Source: Conexibacter sp. S30A1 (GTDB taxonomy: Bacteria > Actinomycetota > Thermoleophilia > Solirubrobacterales > Solirubrobacteraceae). From it: a stretch of 64,000 nucleotides of DNA. The translations under genes and the position numbers were made by a program. The stretch covers positions 1,612,001 to 1,676,000 of the forward strand of contig NZ_CP097127.1 in the NCBI RefSeq assembly GCF_023330665.1. The letters are read 5' to 3'. A model generated the notes under the pieces. That model did not search any database. It worked only from the letters and a program-made list of their open reading frames with translations, and was not told where the DNA came from. Positions 1-10,455 of the stretch are shown in pieces; positions within the stretch are counted from its first letter, which is position 1; each line of letters starts with the position of its first letter.

Positions 1-164
1 TCCTCCCCCAGGATCTGCTTGAGCTCCTTCTTGATGACGGTACCCGCACCGTGGTGCGGGTAGACGACGCAGTCGCCAACCGCAAACTCGATCTGCGTCA
101 GCGACTCGATCTCTACCGTCTCGTAGTCGGATTCGCCCAGCCCATCGTGAACCGTGTCGGTAAT
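1..164 (-). CDS. carD: CarD-family transcriptional regulator (N-terminal part, cut by window edge)
   Basis: The minus strand encodes about 54 residues of a CarD/CdnL RNA-polymerase-binding regulator before the window ends. The stretch FAVGDCVVYPHHGAGTV is the family's hallmark N-terminal beta motif (CarD_TRCF RNA-polymerase interaction domain). CarD binds the RNAP beta subunit and stabilises open complexes, mainly at rRNA and stress promoters. About 32 residues precede the motif, including the acidic run ESDYETVEIES. A strong Shine-Dalgarno AAGGAGG lies five bases before an in-frame ATT codon at 164, which I take as the start. The only in-frame standard start upstream is a GTG at 206 without a good ribosome site. 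It lies 51 bases downstream of disA's start of translation direction, just after the disA stop, so disA and carD are probably co-transcribed. Confidence 0.85.
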   Translation of the reverse strand, partial: MTDTVHDGLGESDYETVEIESLTQIEFAVGDCVVYPHHGAGTVIKKELKQILGE

Positions 165-176
165 GGTGTCCTCCTT
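162..176 (-). promoter_or_regulatory. Strong Shine-Dalgarno before a possible ATT start of carD
   Basis: On the minus strand AAGGAGG (176 to 170) is followed by ACACC and then ATT (164 to 162), ideal spacing for initiation. No ATG, GTG or TTG sits at the right distance in frame. ATT is a rare, weak start codon used in a few bacterial genes under autoregulation, such as infC. Confidence 0.5.
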
Positions 177-215
177 GGCTCGTGCAGCGCTATCAGTTCG
201 TGCCACAGAGCGTCG

Positions 216-1364
216 TCACGTCTGCAGATAGCGGTCGACGAGGTTGATCTCCTGCAACCGGCGAAGTCCCTCGCGAATGTCCTTGGCCCGAATCTCGCCC
301 ACACCATCCACGGTCTCCAGGTCACCATCGGTGGCGGCCAGAAGCTCTTCGAGTCCACCGAAGGATTCGACGATACGCCTCACCACCAGCTTGGGCAGCC
401 TTGGGATGCGCCCGAGAATTCTTATTCCGCGTGGCGATATGGCGTAGTCCAGGGTGTTGAGCTTACGGTCGTAGCCGAGCAACTCCGCCAGCCTGCCAAA
501 GTCGAGCAGATCCTGATGCGGCAGATGCGCCAATTGGTCGAATGCGAGCGTGAAGGTCTCCTCGTCGTCATCCAACAGGTAGTCATGCACCAGCGCCGCC
601 TTCTCGGCGCCCACGCCGACCATCGTCTCGTCAAGCTGCATCTCGATCAACCGGCCCTCGGTGCCAAGCTCGACGATGTAGCGCTCGATCTCCACAGCCA
701 TGCGCATCACCAGCTCCGCGCGTTGCAGCACGGTCAGCACATCGTGGAGCGTGGCGCCGCCCTCAAACTCGAGCGCGGTCAGACGGGTGGAGACCTGGTC
801 GAGGCGGCTGCGGTACTTGTCGAGCGTCGCCAACCCCTGGTTGGCTTTGGCCAGCACCACCGGGATGTCCGCAAGGATGTACTTGACGCCGTCCACGAAC
901 AGGGACACGACCTTGCGGCGCTCGGAGATCGCGACAACAATCGCGTCGGTCTGCTTTGAGACGCGCTCGGCCGTGCGGTGGCGCGTGCCGGTCTCGAGCG
1001 TATGGATGGTTGGGTCCGGTGTCAGCTGGATGTTCGCATGTGCGATCTTGGTTGCGTTTGAGCTGAGCACGATCGCGCCGTCCATCTTCGCCAGCTCGTA
1101 AAGCAACGCGGGTGTGTAGTCAAGATCCAGCTTGACCCCGCCAGAGAACAGGAAGGCGAGATCCTCGGCGTCCCCAACCACGATCAGCCCCCCCGTCTGT
1201 GCGTGCAGGATGTTATCCAGCCCCTCCCGCAAAGCTGTTCCGGGCGCGACCATTTCAAGCGCCCGCACCATCCGGGACTCCTGTCGCGAATCGAGCCCCT
1301 CTCTGGGCTCTTCCCCGGAACGTGAGGCCATGAGGAGGATTTTACGGACTGGTGCGGTAATCAT
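216..1364 (-). CDS. disA: DNA integrity scanning protein DisA, diadenylate cyclase
   Basis: This 382-residue protein matches DisA, which condenses two ATP into cyclic di-AMP and scans DNA for branched recombination intermediates. The DAC domain (about residues 35-165) holds the catalytic DGA at 95-97 and the TGTRHR motif at 126-131. A long helical linker and C-terminal helix-hairpin-helix repeats (IPRLPKLVVRRIVESFGG, then VDGVGEIRAKDI) follow for DNA binding. The length fits the family's roughly 360 residues; an internal ATG (MASRSG, residue 12) could be the real start because no clear ribosome site precedes either. In many Gram-positives radA and disA are adjacent in one operon; here they are separated by a 3.5-kb plus-strand cassette, so disA needs its own promoter in the 163-bp gap upstream. 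Confidence 0.95.
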   Translation of the reverse strand: MITAPVRKILLMASRSGEEPREGLDSRQESRMVRALEMVAPGTALREGLDNILHAQTGGLIVVGDAEDLAFLFSGGVKLDLDYTPALLYELAKMDGAIVLSSNATKIAHANIQLTPDPTIHTLETGTRHRTAERVSKQTDAIVVAISERRKVVSLFVDGVKYILADIPVVLAKANQGLATLDKYRSRLDQVSTRLTALEFEGGATLHDVLTVLQRAELVMRMAVEIERYIVELGTEGRLIEMQLDETMVGVGAEKAALVHDYLLDDDEETFTLAFDQLAHLPHQDLLDFGRLAELLGYDRKLNTLDYAISPRGIRILGRIPRLPKLVVRRIVESFGGLEELLAATDGDLETVDGVGEIRAKDIREGLRRLQEINLVDRYLQT

Positions 1365-1527
1365 GAAACCGGAGGCCGCGAAGGTTGCCGGCGCTGCGGC
1401 GCGGGCAGCTATCTAAGCTGCATGAGCGGGGGCACAGACTGTAGGGAGTACTGATGCTCACCGTCCCGAGATCGACATACCGCCACGGCAACACAGGCCG
1501 CCGCAGGCCCGGAAGGCTGGGCGTCGG

Positions 1528-2574
1528 TTGATCGGCAGCCTCGCCCAATCCGCAGCGGCGCACAACGAGCTACAGCCAACGTCTGCCGGCTGGGGCCGGC
1601 CGGCAACCCTGGAGGCGGAGCTCATCGTTTATGGGTGCGAGCAGGACGAGGCCGCGCTCTTCCGGCAGATGGCACCGAGGTTCGGCGTCCAAGTGGCCGT
1701 CACCGCTGCCTCCCTGACCGAGCGCACAGCCGCGCTTGCCCTGGGCAAGCGCTGCGCGAGCATCGGCCACAAGACTCCCGTGGGCGAGCGCACCCTGGTC
1801 GCCCTGCGCCAGGCGGGTGTTATGTATCTGTCGACCAGGAGCGTCGGCACCAATCACGTCGACATGCGCTGCGCGACGCGTCTGGGCATCCGCGTCGAAA
1901 CCGTGCCCTACTCGCCCGACAGCGTGGCCGACTACACGCTTATGCTGATGCTGATGGCGCTGCGCCACGCCAGATCGGTGGTCACTCGTGCAACGGTCCA
2001 CGATTACCGGCTGAGCCCCGCACGTGGACGCGAGCTGCGTGACATGACGGTGGGAGTGGTCGGCACAGGCCGGATCGGCCGCGCCGTTCTGCGACGGCTG
2101 AGCGGCTTTGGCTGCCGCACGCTCGCCCACGACAGCGTGCCCACAGCCGACCTGAGCCACGTGCCGCTGGATGCGTTGCTCGCATGCAGCGACATCGTCA
2201 CGCTCCACACTCCGCTCACCAACACCACGCGCCATCTGCTCAACCGACGCACGATCGAGCTGATGAAGCCCGGGGCACTGATCGTCAACACAGCCCGCGG
2301 CGGGTTGATCGATAACGAGGCACTGGTACCAGCGTTGGAGAGTGGCCGGCTGGGCGGCGCCGCACTCGATGTGGTCGAGGGCGAGCAGGGGATCTTCTAC
2401 GCCGACCGGCGGGATCAGCCGATCGAAGACGCGCTCTGGCTGCGGTTACACGCGCTGCCCAACGTACTGGTCAGCCCACACACCGCCTACCACACCGACC
2501 ATGCGCTGCTCGACACCGTAGTCAACAGCATGCGCAACTGCCTGAACTTCGAACGCGAGCTGCGTCGTGCCTAG
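1528..2574 (+). CDS. vanH: VanH-type D-lactate dehydrogenase (D-2-hydroxyacid dehydrogenase)
   Basis: The product reduces pyruvate to D-lactate with NAD(P)H, supplying the substrate of the ligase encoded next. It follows VanH of glycopeptide-resistant enterococci closely: IVYGCEQDEA, PRFGV, STRSVGTNHVD, YSPDSVADYTLMLMLMA, DMTVGVVGTGRIG (Rossmann loop at 179-184) and the catalytic triad Arg257 (NTARGG), Glu in DVVEGE, His318 (SPHTAYHTD). The longest frame starts at a TTG at 1528, but VanH homology begins only around residue 28-33. The first residues cover a GC-rich inverted repeat (1585-1606), so the true start may be a CTG near 1609. The gene overlaps the ligase by 8 bp. It lies divergent to disA with a 163-bp gap holding the only place for a cassette promoter. 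No VanRS two-component genes are nearby. Confidence 0.93.
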   Translation: MIGSLAQSAAAHNELQPTSAGWGRPATLEAELIVYGCEQDEAALFRQMAPRFGVQVAVTAASLTERTAALALGKRCASIGHKTPVGERTLVALRQAGVMYLSTRSVGTNHVDMRCATRLGIRVETVPYSPDSVADYTLMLMLMALRHARSVVTRATVHDYRLSPARGRELRDMTVGVVGTGRIGRAVLRRLSGFGCRTLAHDSVPTADLSHVPLDALLACSDIVTLHTPLTNTTRHLLNRRTIELMKPGALIVNTARGGLIDNEALVPALESGRLGGAALDVVEGEQGIFYADRRDQPIEDALWLRLHALPNVLVSPHTAYHTDHALLDTVVNSMRNCLNFERELRRA

Positions 2575-3610
2575 GTTGAGGCTCGGCGTCATCTTCGGAG
2601 GGGCTGGCGAAGAGCACCCGATCTCAGTCAAGTCGGCGCGCGAAGTGGCCCAACACTTGGACCCAGCAAAGTACGAGCCATTCTGGATTGGGATCACCCA
2701 GGGCGGCGCCTGGAGACTCTGTGACGGACCCGCGGATGGATGGGATCACGGGAGCCAAAGGCCCGCGCTCCCTGCCGTTGACCCGAGCATGCACGGTCTG
2801 CTCGTGCTTGACGGCGAGCGCTACAGAACCGTCCGGCTGGATGTGGTGCTCCCGGTGCTGCACGGCAGGCTTGGCGAGGACGGCGCCATGCAGGGGTTGC
2901 TCGAGCTCTCCGGCATCCCCTACGTCGGCTGTGACGTACAGAGCTCCGCGCTGTGCATGGACAAGACGCTGACCTACACCGTAGTCAAGGCGGCCGGAAT
3001 CGCCACTCCGCGCTTTTGGACGATCCAGCCCGACACACCCTTAGATCCCGAGCAGTTCAACTATCCGGTGTTTGTCAAGCCGGCACGTTCGGGATCCTCA
3101 TTCGGGGTGAGCAAGGTAGCCACAAGCGAGGAGCTCCCTGTGGCAATCCAGGCAGCAAGCGAGTACGACAGCAAGGTGCTGATCGAGGAGGCGGTAAGCG
3201 GCAGCGAGGTCGGGTGCGCGATCCTCGGAAGCGGCCCGGATCTGCTGGCCGGAGAGGTCGACCGCATCTCGCTGTCGCACGGGTTCTTCCGCATCCACCA
3301 GGAGCACCGACCCGAGACCTACGGCTCGGACAACGCCACGTTCATCGTCCCGGCTGACATCTCAGAAGAGGCGCGCGCGCTCGTGCAGGAAACGGCCAGA
3401 GCCGTCTACAGCGCGCTCGGCTGCTCGGGGCTGGCACGCGTCGATATGTTTCTGACAGCGGACGAGAAGGTCATCCTCAACGAGGTCAACACGCTGCCGG
3501 GCCTCACCTCCTACAGCCGCTACCCGCGGATGATGGCCGCCGCCGGCCTGCCCCTCGGTGAGGTGCTAGACCGCCTGGTGGCGCTGGCGTTGGCGGGCAG
3601 CAGCGGATGA
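2567..3610 (+). CDS. vanA: VanA-type D-alanine--D-lactate ligase
   Basis: This 347-residue ATP-grasp ligase matches VanA/VanB-type depsipeptide ligases rather than housekeeping Ddl. Shared segments include SVKSA, KYEPFWIGIT, LSGIPYVGCDVQSSALCMDK, YPVFVKPARSGSSFGV, GLARVDMF and NEVNTLPGLTSYSRYPRMMA. The omega loop reads FRIHQEH with His244 at the same number as the His244 that gives VanA its D-lactate preference, and is followed by a GSDNA segment like VanA's GSENA. The expected product is D-Ala-D-Lac, which ends peptidoglycan precursors that vancomycin binds poorly. The GTG start overlaps the end of vanH, implying translational coupling. What is missing is vanX, normally next, which removes competing D-Ala-D-Ala. 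Function by homology is firm; in vivo use is inferred. Confidence 0.93.
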   Translation: MPRLRLGVIFGGAGEEHPISVKSAREVAQHLDPAKYEPFWIGITQGGAWRLCDGPADGWDHGSQRPALPAVDPSMHGLLVLDGERYRTVRLDVVLPVLHGRLGEDGAMQGLLELSGIPYVGCDVQSSALCMDKTLTYTVVKAAGIATPRFWTIQPDTPLDPEQFNYPVFVKPARSGSSFGVSKVATSEELPVAIQAASEYDSKVLIEEAVSGSEVGCAILGSGPDLLAGEVDRISLSHGFFRIHQEHRPETYGSDNATFIVPADISEEARALVQETARAVYSALGCSGLARVDMFLTADEKVILNEVNTLPGLTSYSRYPRMMAAAGLPLGEVLDRLVALALAGSSG

Positions 3611-3672
3611 GCGGCGCCGGCGCCACGGTCGCCAGACGCAAGTCGGCCAGCGATGCGGGCCAGGAGTAGCCC

Positions 3673-5007
3673 GTGCGCTTCCTTGCCTCCGAGCTGGCGA
3701 CCCACCTGGGAGCCGAGATCACGGGACCGGACGTTGCCGTGGAGGGTGCGAGCATTGACTCGCGGACACTGCGCGCAGGTCAGCTGTATGTGCCCATCGT
3801 CGCGAACCGTGACGGACACACATTCATCCCGGCTGCACTCGAGACTGGGGCGCCGGCCTATCTGACATCGCAGGACCCGCTCGGCGCGACCGCGATCCGG
3901 GTGCCGGACACGGCGGCGGCGTTGCTCGCGCTCGGCGCGCTCGCGCGAGAGCGAGTCGCAGCAGCGATCGGGATCACCGGATCTGTCGGTAAGACGACGA
4001 CCAAAGATCTGCTGGCCGGCTGTCTGGCCACGACGTTCACCGCCACCGCCAGCGACCGCTCGTTCAACAACGAGCTCGGCCTGCCGCTGACGCTCATGGG
4101 CGCACGCGAGGGCACGGGCTGGGTGGTGCTCGAGATGGGCGTGCGGCACAGCGGCGACATCACACGACTGTGCAGCGTCGCGCGACCCGAGGTCGGAGTG
4201 CTCACAAGTGTGCAGATGGCGCACGTCGAATTCCTGGGCGACCTGAACGGCGTGGCACGCGCCAAGGGCGAACTCGTCTCTGCACTGCCCGCCTCTGGCG
4301 TCGCCGTCCTGAACCAGGACGACCCGCGTGTGCGCGCCATGGCTGCGCTCGGCGCCTGTCCGGTGCTCGGCTACGCGGTGACCGCGCCCGCTGACGTGCG
4401 CGCCGAGAATGTGACGCTCGACCGAGAACTGCGTGCGCGCTTTCGTCTGGCCTCGCCCTGGGGACGGGCAGATATCCAGCTGGCACTGCATGGGGCACAC
4501 CAGATTCACAACGCCCTGGCGGCTGCGGCCGCGGCCCTCTGGTGTGGCGTGCCGATCGAGGCGGTCGCCGAGGCACTGGGTGCCAACCGAGGATCCCCCT
4601 GGCGCATGGAGGTCCAGCATCAGCAAGATGGTCCGTCACTGATCGTCGATTGCTTCAACTCCGTGCCCGCCTCTGCGGAGGCGGCGGTCCGCGCCCTGGC
4701 GGCGCTGCCGGCCAGGCGTCGGCTGGCGTTGCTGGGCCTGATGGCCGAGCTCGGTGTGCACGGAGAGCCTGAACATCGTCGCATCGCCAGGCTGGCGCGG
4801 GAGCTCGGGATAGAGGTGGTTGGCTACCAGACCTCGCTCTACGGCGACGCGCGCGTGGACGGCACTGACGATGCCGTCGCGCTCATGCGCGAGCTCAGCA
4901 GCGGCGACGCCTGTCTGATCAAGGGCAGCCGGGTCGCACGCCTCGAGGATGTGATGGCGGCCTACGCGCGCGAGGAACAACCTCAGTCAGGCGGCGTTGA
5001 CGCCTAG
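3673..5007 (+). CDS. murF: MurF-like UDP-MurNAc-tripeptide--dipeptide ligase, divergent
   Basis: MurF adds the terminal dipeptide to UDP-MurNAc-tripeptide in the cytoplasm. The 444-residue product has the Mur ligase layout: N-terminal UDP-binding domain (1-95, with DSRTLRAGQLYV), ATPase domain with P-loop GSVGKTTTK at 103-111, FNNELGLPLTLM at 131-142, MAHVEFLG at 182-189, and a C-terminal domain. The canonical DxYNANP of the C-terminal domain is altered to DCFNSVP (326-332) and LGDM..LG to LGLMAELG, so it is a divergent MurF. It starts at a GTG 6 bases after CAGGAG, 62 bp behind the vanA-like gene, and its 3' end overlaps convergent radA by 21 bp. Position and divergence suggest adaptation to D-Ala-D-Lac; that is inference. 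Confidence 0.9.
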   Translation: MRFLASELATHLGAEITGPDVAVEGASIDSRTLRAGQLYVPIVANRDGHTFIPAALETGAPAYLTSQDPLGATAIRVPDTAAALLALGALARERVAAAIGITGSVGKTTTKDLLAGCLATTFTATASDRSFNNELGLPLTLMGAREGTGWVVLEMGVRHSGDITRLCSVARPEVGVLTSVQMAHVEFLGDLNGVARAKGELVSALPASGVAVLNQDDPRVRAMAALGACPVLGYAVTAPADVRAENVTLDRELRARFRLASPWGRADIQLALHGAHQIHNALAAAAAALWCGVPIEAVAEALGANRGSPWRMEVQHQQDGPSLIVDCFNSVPASAEAAVRALAALPARRRLALLGLMAELGVHGEPEHRRIARLARELGIEVVGYQTSLYGDARVDGTDDAVALMRELSSGDACLIKGSRVARLEDVMAAYAREEQPQSGGVDA

Positions 5008-6384
5008 CTCGTTACTCGCCCGCGCATCCGACCGCGCCAGGCTGGAGGCCACCGCAGCGCGGAGCGTGCGATGGCGCGCGGGCTCGACCACATCCCCAAG
5101 CCTGAACTTGGACGCCTCGTCAAGGCGCCGGTCGGCGTGTGCCACGCTGCGCAGCTCGCCGGTGAGACCGAGCTCCCCGAAGCAGGCGAGCGGTCCGCCA
5201 CTGGAAGACTGAAGCGACCGGCCTCGCGCCGCGCTCGCGACGGCGAGCGCGATAGCCAGGTCGGCGCCCGGCTCGTCGACGCGGATCCCACCGACGACGT
5301 TGACGAACACGTCAGCATGACCGAGGCCGATCCCGGCGTGCCGGCCGAGCACCGCAAGGACCAGCGCGAGACGGTTACGGTCGATACCAGCCGCGACCCG
5401 GCGCGGCTGTTCGAGCTCAGAGGCATGTACGAGCGCCTGGACCTCCACCAACAGCGGTCGCACCCCCTCCATCGCGCACAGCACGACGCTGCCCGGCGCA
5501 CGTGTCGCCTCCGCCACAAACCGTGCAGAGGCGTCGAGCACCTCGACCAGGCCATCGTCGCGCATCTCGAACACACCCGCCTGGTTGGTTGAGCCAAAGC
5601 GATTCTTGACGGCTCGCACGGTACGGTAGGTGCGCTCACGCTCGCCCTCGAACTGCAGGACGCAGTCGACCAGATGCTCGAGCACCCGTGGCCCCGCCAG
5701 CGCACCGTCCTTGGTCACGTGGCCGACCAGCAGGACGGCGATAGCGGCCGTTTTGGCCACACGCATGATCTCGCTGGCGACCTCGCGGACCTGCGCCACA
5801 GATCCTGAGGCGCTCGTGAGCCCGCCACTGTGCAGCGTCTGCACCGAGTCGACCACACACACCTCGGGCCGCTCCTGCTCGAGGGTCGCCAGTACCGTAG
5901 CCAGATCCGTTTCCGCGACCACGGGTATCGCCAGCGGGTCGCCGCCGCTCAGCCGCTGCGCCCGTAACCTGATCTGCGACGCGGACTCCTCGGCCGAGAT
6001 GTACAGCGTCCGGTGGCCGGCGGCCGCCAGGTTGGCGAGCGCCATGGTCGTCAGCGTCGACTTGCCCACACCGGGAGACCCGCCCAGCAGCACCAGTGAG
6101 CCTGGCACCAAGCCGCCGCCGAGCACGTTGTCAAGCTCGCCGATGCCGGTGCTCAGCCGTGGCTCCGGTGCAACCGCAACGCTGGCGAGCGCCACCGGCA
6201 CGACAGCCGCCACCACACCGCCGGCGCCGGCCCGCTGGCCGGCGCCGCGCCCGGGAGCGCCGTCCCTGACGCGCGTCTCCTCGACCAGTGTGTTCCACTC
6301 GCCGCACCCCGGACACCTGCCCGCCCAGCGTGGTGACTCGTGACCACAGACGGTGCAGACGTGGACAGTTCTGGGCGCCGGCAT
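4987..6384 (-). CDS. radA: DNA repair protein RadA (Sms)
   Basis: RadA is a RecA-like DnaB-type helicase that drives branch migration during recombination. The 465-residue protein shows an N-terminal zinc finger (Cys10, Cys13, Cys24, Cys27), a P-loop GGSPGVGKST at 101-110, the RadA-specific KNRFG motif at 260-264 (inside VKNRFGSTNQAGVFEM) and a C-terminal Lon-protease-like domain ending in the DEPGADLAIALAVASA segment. Residues 38-65 form a Gly/Ala/Arg-rich linker that includes a 24-bp palindrome also found in arsA and after the glutamine synthetase gene. Upstream is clpC, separated by 125 bp with a terminator-like hairpin, so radA probably has its own promoter. Downstream the vanH-vanA-murF cassette separates it from disA. 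Confidence 0.95.
   Translation of the reverse strand: MPAPRTVHVCTVCGHESPRWAGRCPGCGEWNTLVEETRVRDGAPGRGAGQRAGAGGVVAAVVPVALASVAVAPEPRLSTGIGELDNVLGGGLVPGSLVLLGGSPGVGKSTLTTMALANLAAAGHRTLYISAEESASQIRLRAQRLSGGDPLAIPVVAETDLATVLATLEQERPEVCVVDSVQTLHSGGLTSASGSVAQVREVASEIMRVAKTAAIAVLLVGHVTKDGALAGPRVLEHLVDCVLQFEGERERTYRTVRAVKNRFGSTNQAGVFEMRDDGLVEVLDASARFVAEATRAPGSVVLCAMEGVRPLLVEVQALVHASELEQPRRVAAGIDRNRLALVLAVLGRHAGIGLGHADVFVNVVGGIRVDEPGADLAIALAVASAARGRSLQSSSGGPLACFGELGLTGELRSVAHADRRLDEASKFRLGDVVEPARHRTLRAAVASSLARSDARASNELGVNAA
6223..6246. repeat. 24-bp palindromic repeat, copy A (inside radA)
   Basis: Nine-base arms GGCGCCGGC and GCCGGCGCC flank a CCGCTG loop. The same 24 bases recur at 47577-47600 and 62866-62889, always in the same orientation on the plus strand. 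Here it encodes part of the low-complexity linker between RadA's zinc finger and ATPase domain. Confidence 0.75.
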
Positions 6385-6448
6385 ATCGACGTTAGGCTAC
6401 GCCCGCAGCCCGACGGAGCCGCAGGAGACCGACCAACAGGCCCTCAAA

Positions 6449-6480
6449 CCTGAGGACCGTTCGGCGCAACGGTCCTCAGG
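6449..6480 (-). terminator. Terminator-like hairpin after clpC
   Basis: A perfect 13-bp stem (CCTGAGGACCGTT at 6449-6461, complement at 6468-6480) with a 6-base loop lies 30 bp beyond the clpC stop. In the clpC direction only a short TTT follows, so termination may be partial. Confidence 0.7.
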
Positions 6481-6509
6481 TCTGGGGCGTTGACGCTTCG
6501 TCGATGCCT

Positions 6510-9098
<2,589 letters not shown>

Positions 9099-9315
9099 TT
9101 CTTAAATCTTTCCGTCGCTGGACAATGGCGGGTCGGTCGATTCGTTGTCCTTGACTACCTGCTCGCTACTCATACTAGTAGTCGGCTGGGAGGCCGATAA
9201 CCAGCAACCATTTCGGTCCAGAAAGAGCGCTCCAGGGCTGATTCGCGGTTGCGTGGGTCTGACTGCGGCCATAGGCAAGTCTACCAGCCGTGCGGTCGCA
9301 ACCGACCGGGCACCC

Positions 9316-10452
9316 TCATGCGCTGGCCGCGAGCGCCGGGCTGGGATGATCGCCCGCACGCGCACCGGTTCGCAGGGCGGTTACAACAACCACCGCGGTG
9401 GCTCCCCAGGCGATCGCCTGCTCCCAGGTGTGGATCGGGATTCTTGGCGGCAACGGCCACATCAGCAGTCCGACGACCCAGACCAGGCTCAGCCGCGGAC
9501 GCGTCAGCGCCAGCGGGACCAGCAGCAGCGAGAAGTAATGATTCCAGACAAGCGGCGAGGCCACGAGCATCAGCAACACGGCCAGCACCAGCGCGTCGCG
9601 CTCGTGCCCGTGCCTCCAGCCCACGACGAAGACGGCAACGCCCAATGCAGCAGCTACCGCCACGAGCAGCACCTCGCCCGCACCGCGGCCCAGGCCAAGC
9701 TGGCCGGCGACCGCAAGGACCGCGTAGCCCCCGCGCCAAAGCGCTGCCGTCACCCGCGCGGAGAGCCGCAGATAGGCACCGAGCTGCCCGACGCCGACGG
9801 TTAGCCAGGCCACCAGGTTAAGCGCAACGCCCCAGACGAGCACCCAGCCGGTGGCCCTGAAGCGTCGCGTGGCCAGCAGCCACAGCGCGAGCGGCCAGAC
9901 GAAGGGTTTGATGCTGATCGCCGCCGCCGTGATCAGCCCAGCCACGAGGGGACGGTCGCGGTGACGCCAGACGAGCGCCACAGCAAGCACGAGCGGCAGC
10001 GTCACGTTGCCGGTCTGCCAGCCGTCAAACACCGGCGACCACAGCAACGCCAGACCGTACAGCCGCCAGTCACGTACGTCGAGGACCCACAGGATCGCCG
10101 GCACGCAGGCGATGCAGGCAAGCGTCCAGATCAACTGGGCGAGCCCTCCTGATACGAGCCCCAGCGGGAGGAAGGCGAGCGCCGTCAGCGCCGGATTGAC
10201 GAACGCGCCGCCGTCGACCACCTGCCCCTGCGTGGCCGCGTAGGGGTTGTGACCGGCGAGCAGCCTGACTGCGGCCGGGTAGTACGCGGACTGGAAGTCA
10301 ACGACCGCCGTGCGCGCCCTGAACAGCACGACTGCCCAGGCCAGACAGAAAACCAGCGGCACGAAGCCGAACAAGGCCAGCTCCGCGAGCCGCGCCAGCG
10401 ACGTGCGGTCGGTGGGAGAGACCGACAGAGGTCCGATCGGCGCCGCAGCCAT
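9316..10452 (-). CDS. GT87-family polytopic glycosyltransferase (DUF2029-like)
   Basis: This 378-residue protein has about nine to ten hydrophobic segments and the features of GT-C glycosyltransferases of family 87, which use polyprenyl-phosphate sugars. Near the N-terminus an acidic loop reads VVDFQSAYYPAAVRLLAGHNPY, the position of the catalytic Asp and the conserved NPY motif; a later loop has SIKPFVWPLALW, matching the conserved Lys-Pro of the family. Its start lies 4 bp after the stop of the upstream membrane protein gene, so both are co-transcribed. Likely role is adding a sugar to an envelope glycan or to pilin-associated material; the acceptor cannot be told from sequence. Family assignment is good, substrate unknown. 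Confidence 0.75.
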   Translation of the reverse strand: MAAAPIGPLSVSPTDRTSLARLAELALFGFVPLVFCLAWAVVLFRARTAVVDFQSAYYPAAVRLLAGHNPYAATQGQVVDGGAFVNPALTALAFLPLGLVSGGLAQLIWTLACIACVPAILWVLDVRDWRLYGLALLWSPVFDGWQTGNVTLPLVLAVALVWRHRDRPLVAGLITAAAISIKPFVWPLALWLLATRRFRATGWVLVWGVALNLVAWLTVGVGQLGAYLRLSARVTAALWRGGYAVLAVAGQLGLGRGAGEVLLVAVAAALGVAVFVVGWRHGHERDALVLAVLLMLVASPLVWNHYFSLLLVPLALTRPRLSLVWVVGLLMWPLPPRIPIHTWEQAIAWGATAVVVVTALRTGARAGDHPSPALAASA

Positions 10453-10455
10453 CGC

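Noticed and set aside
3611..3672. Search for vanX between the ligase and murF
   Set aside because: The gap is 62 bp and no D,D-dipeptidase motif (SxHxxGxAxD or ExxH) occurs in any frame nearby.
9102..9173. A 23-codon ORF (MSSEQVVKDNESTDPPLSSD...) ending four bases before clpC
   Set aside because: No ribosome site and no obvious -10/-35 spacing for a leaderless start; could be chance in the clpC leader.
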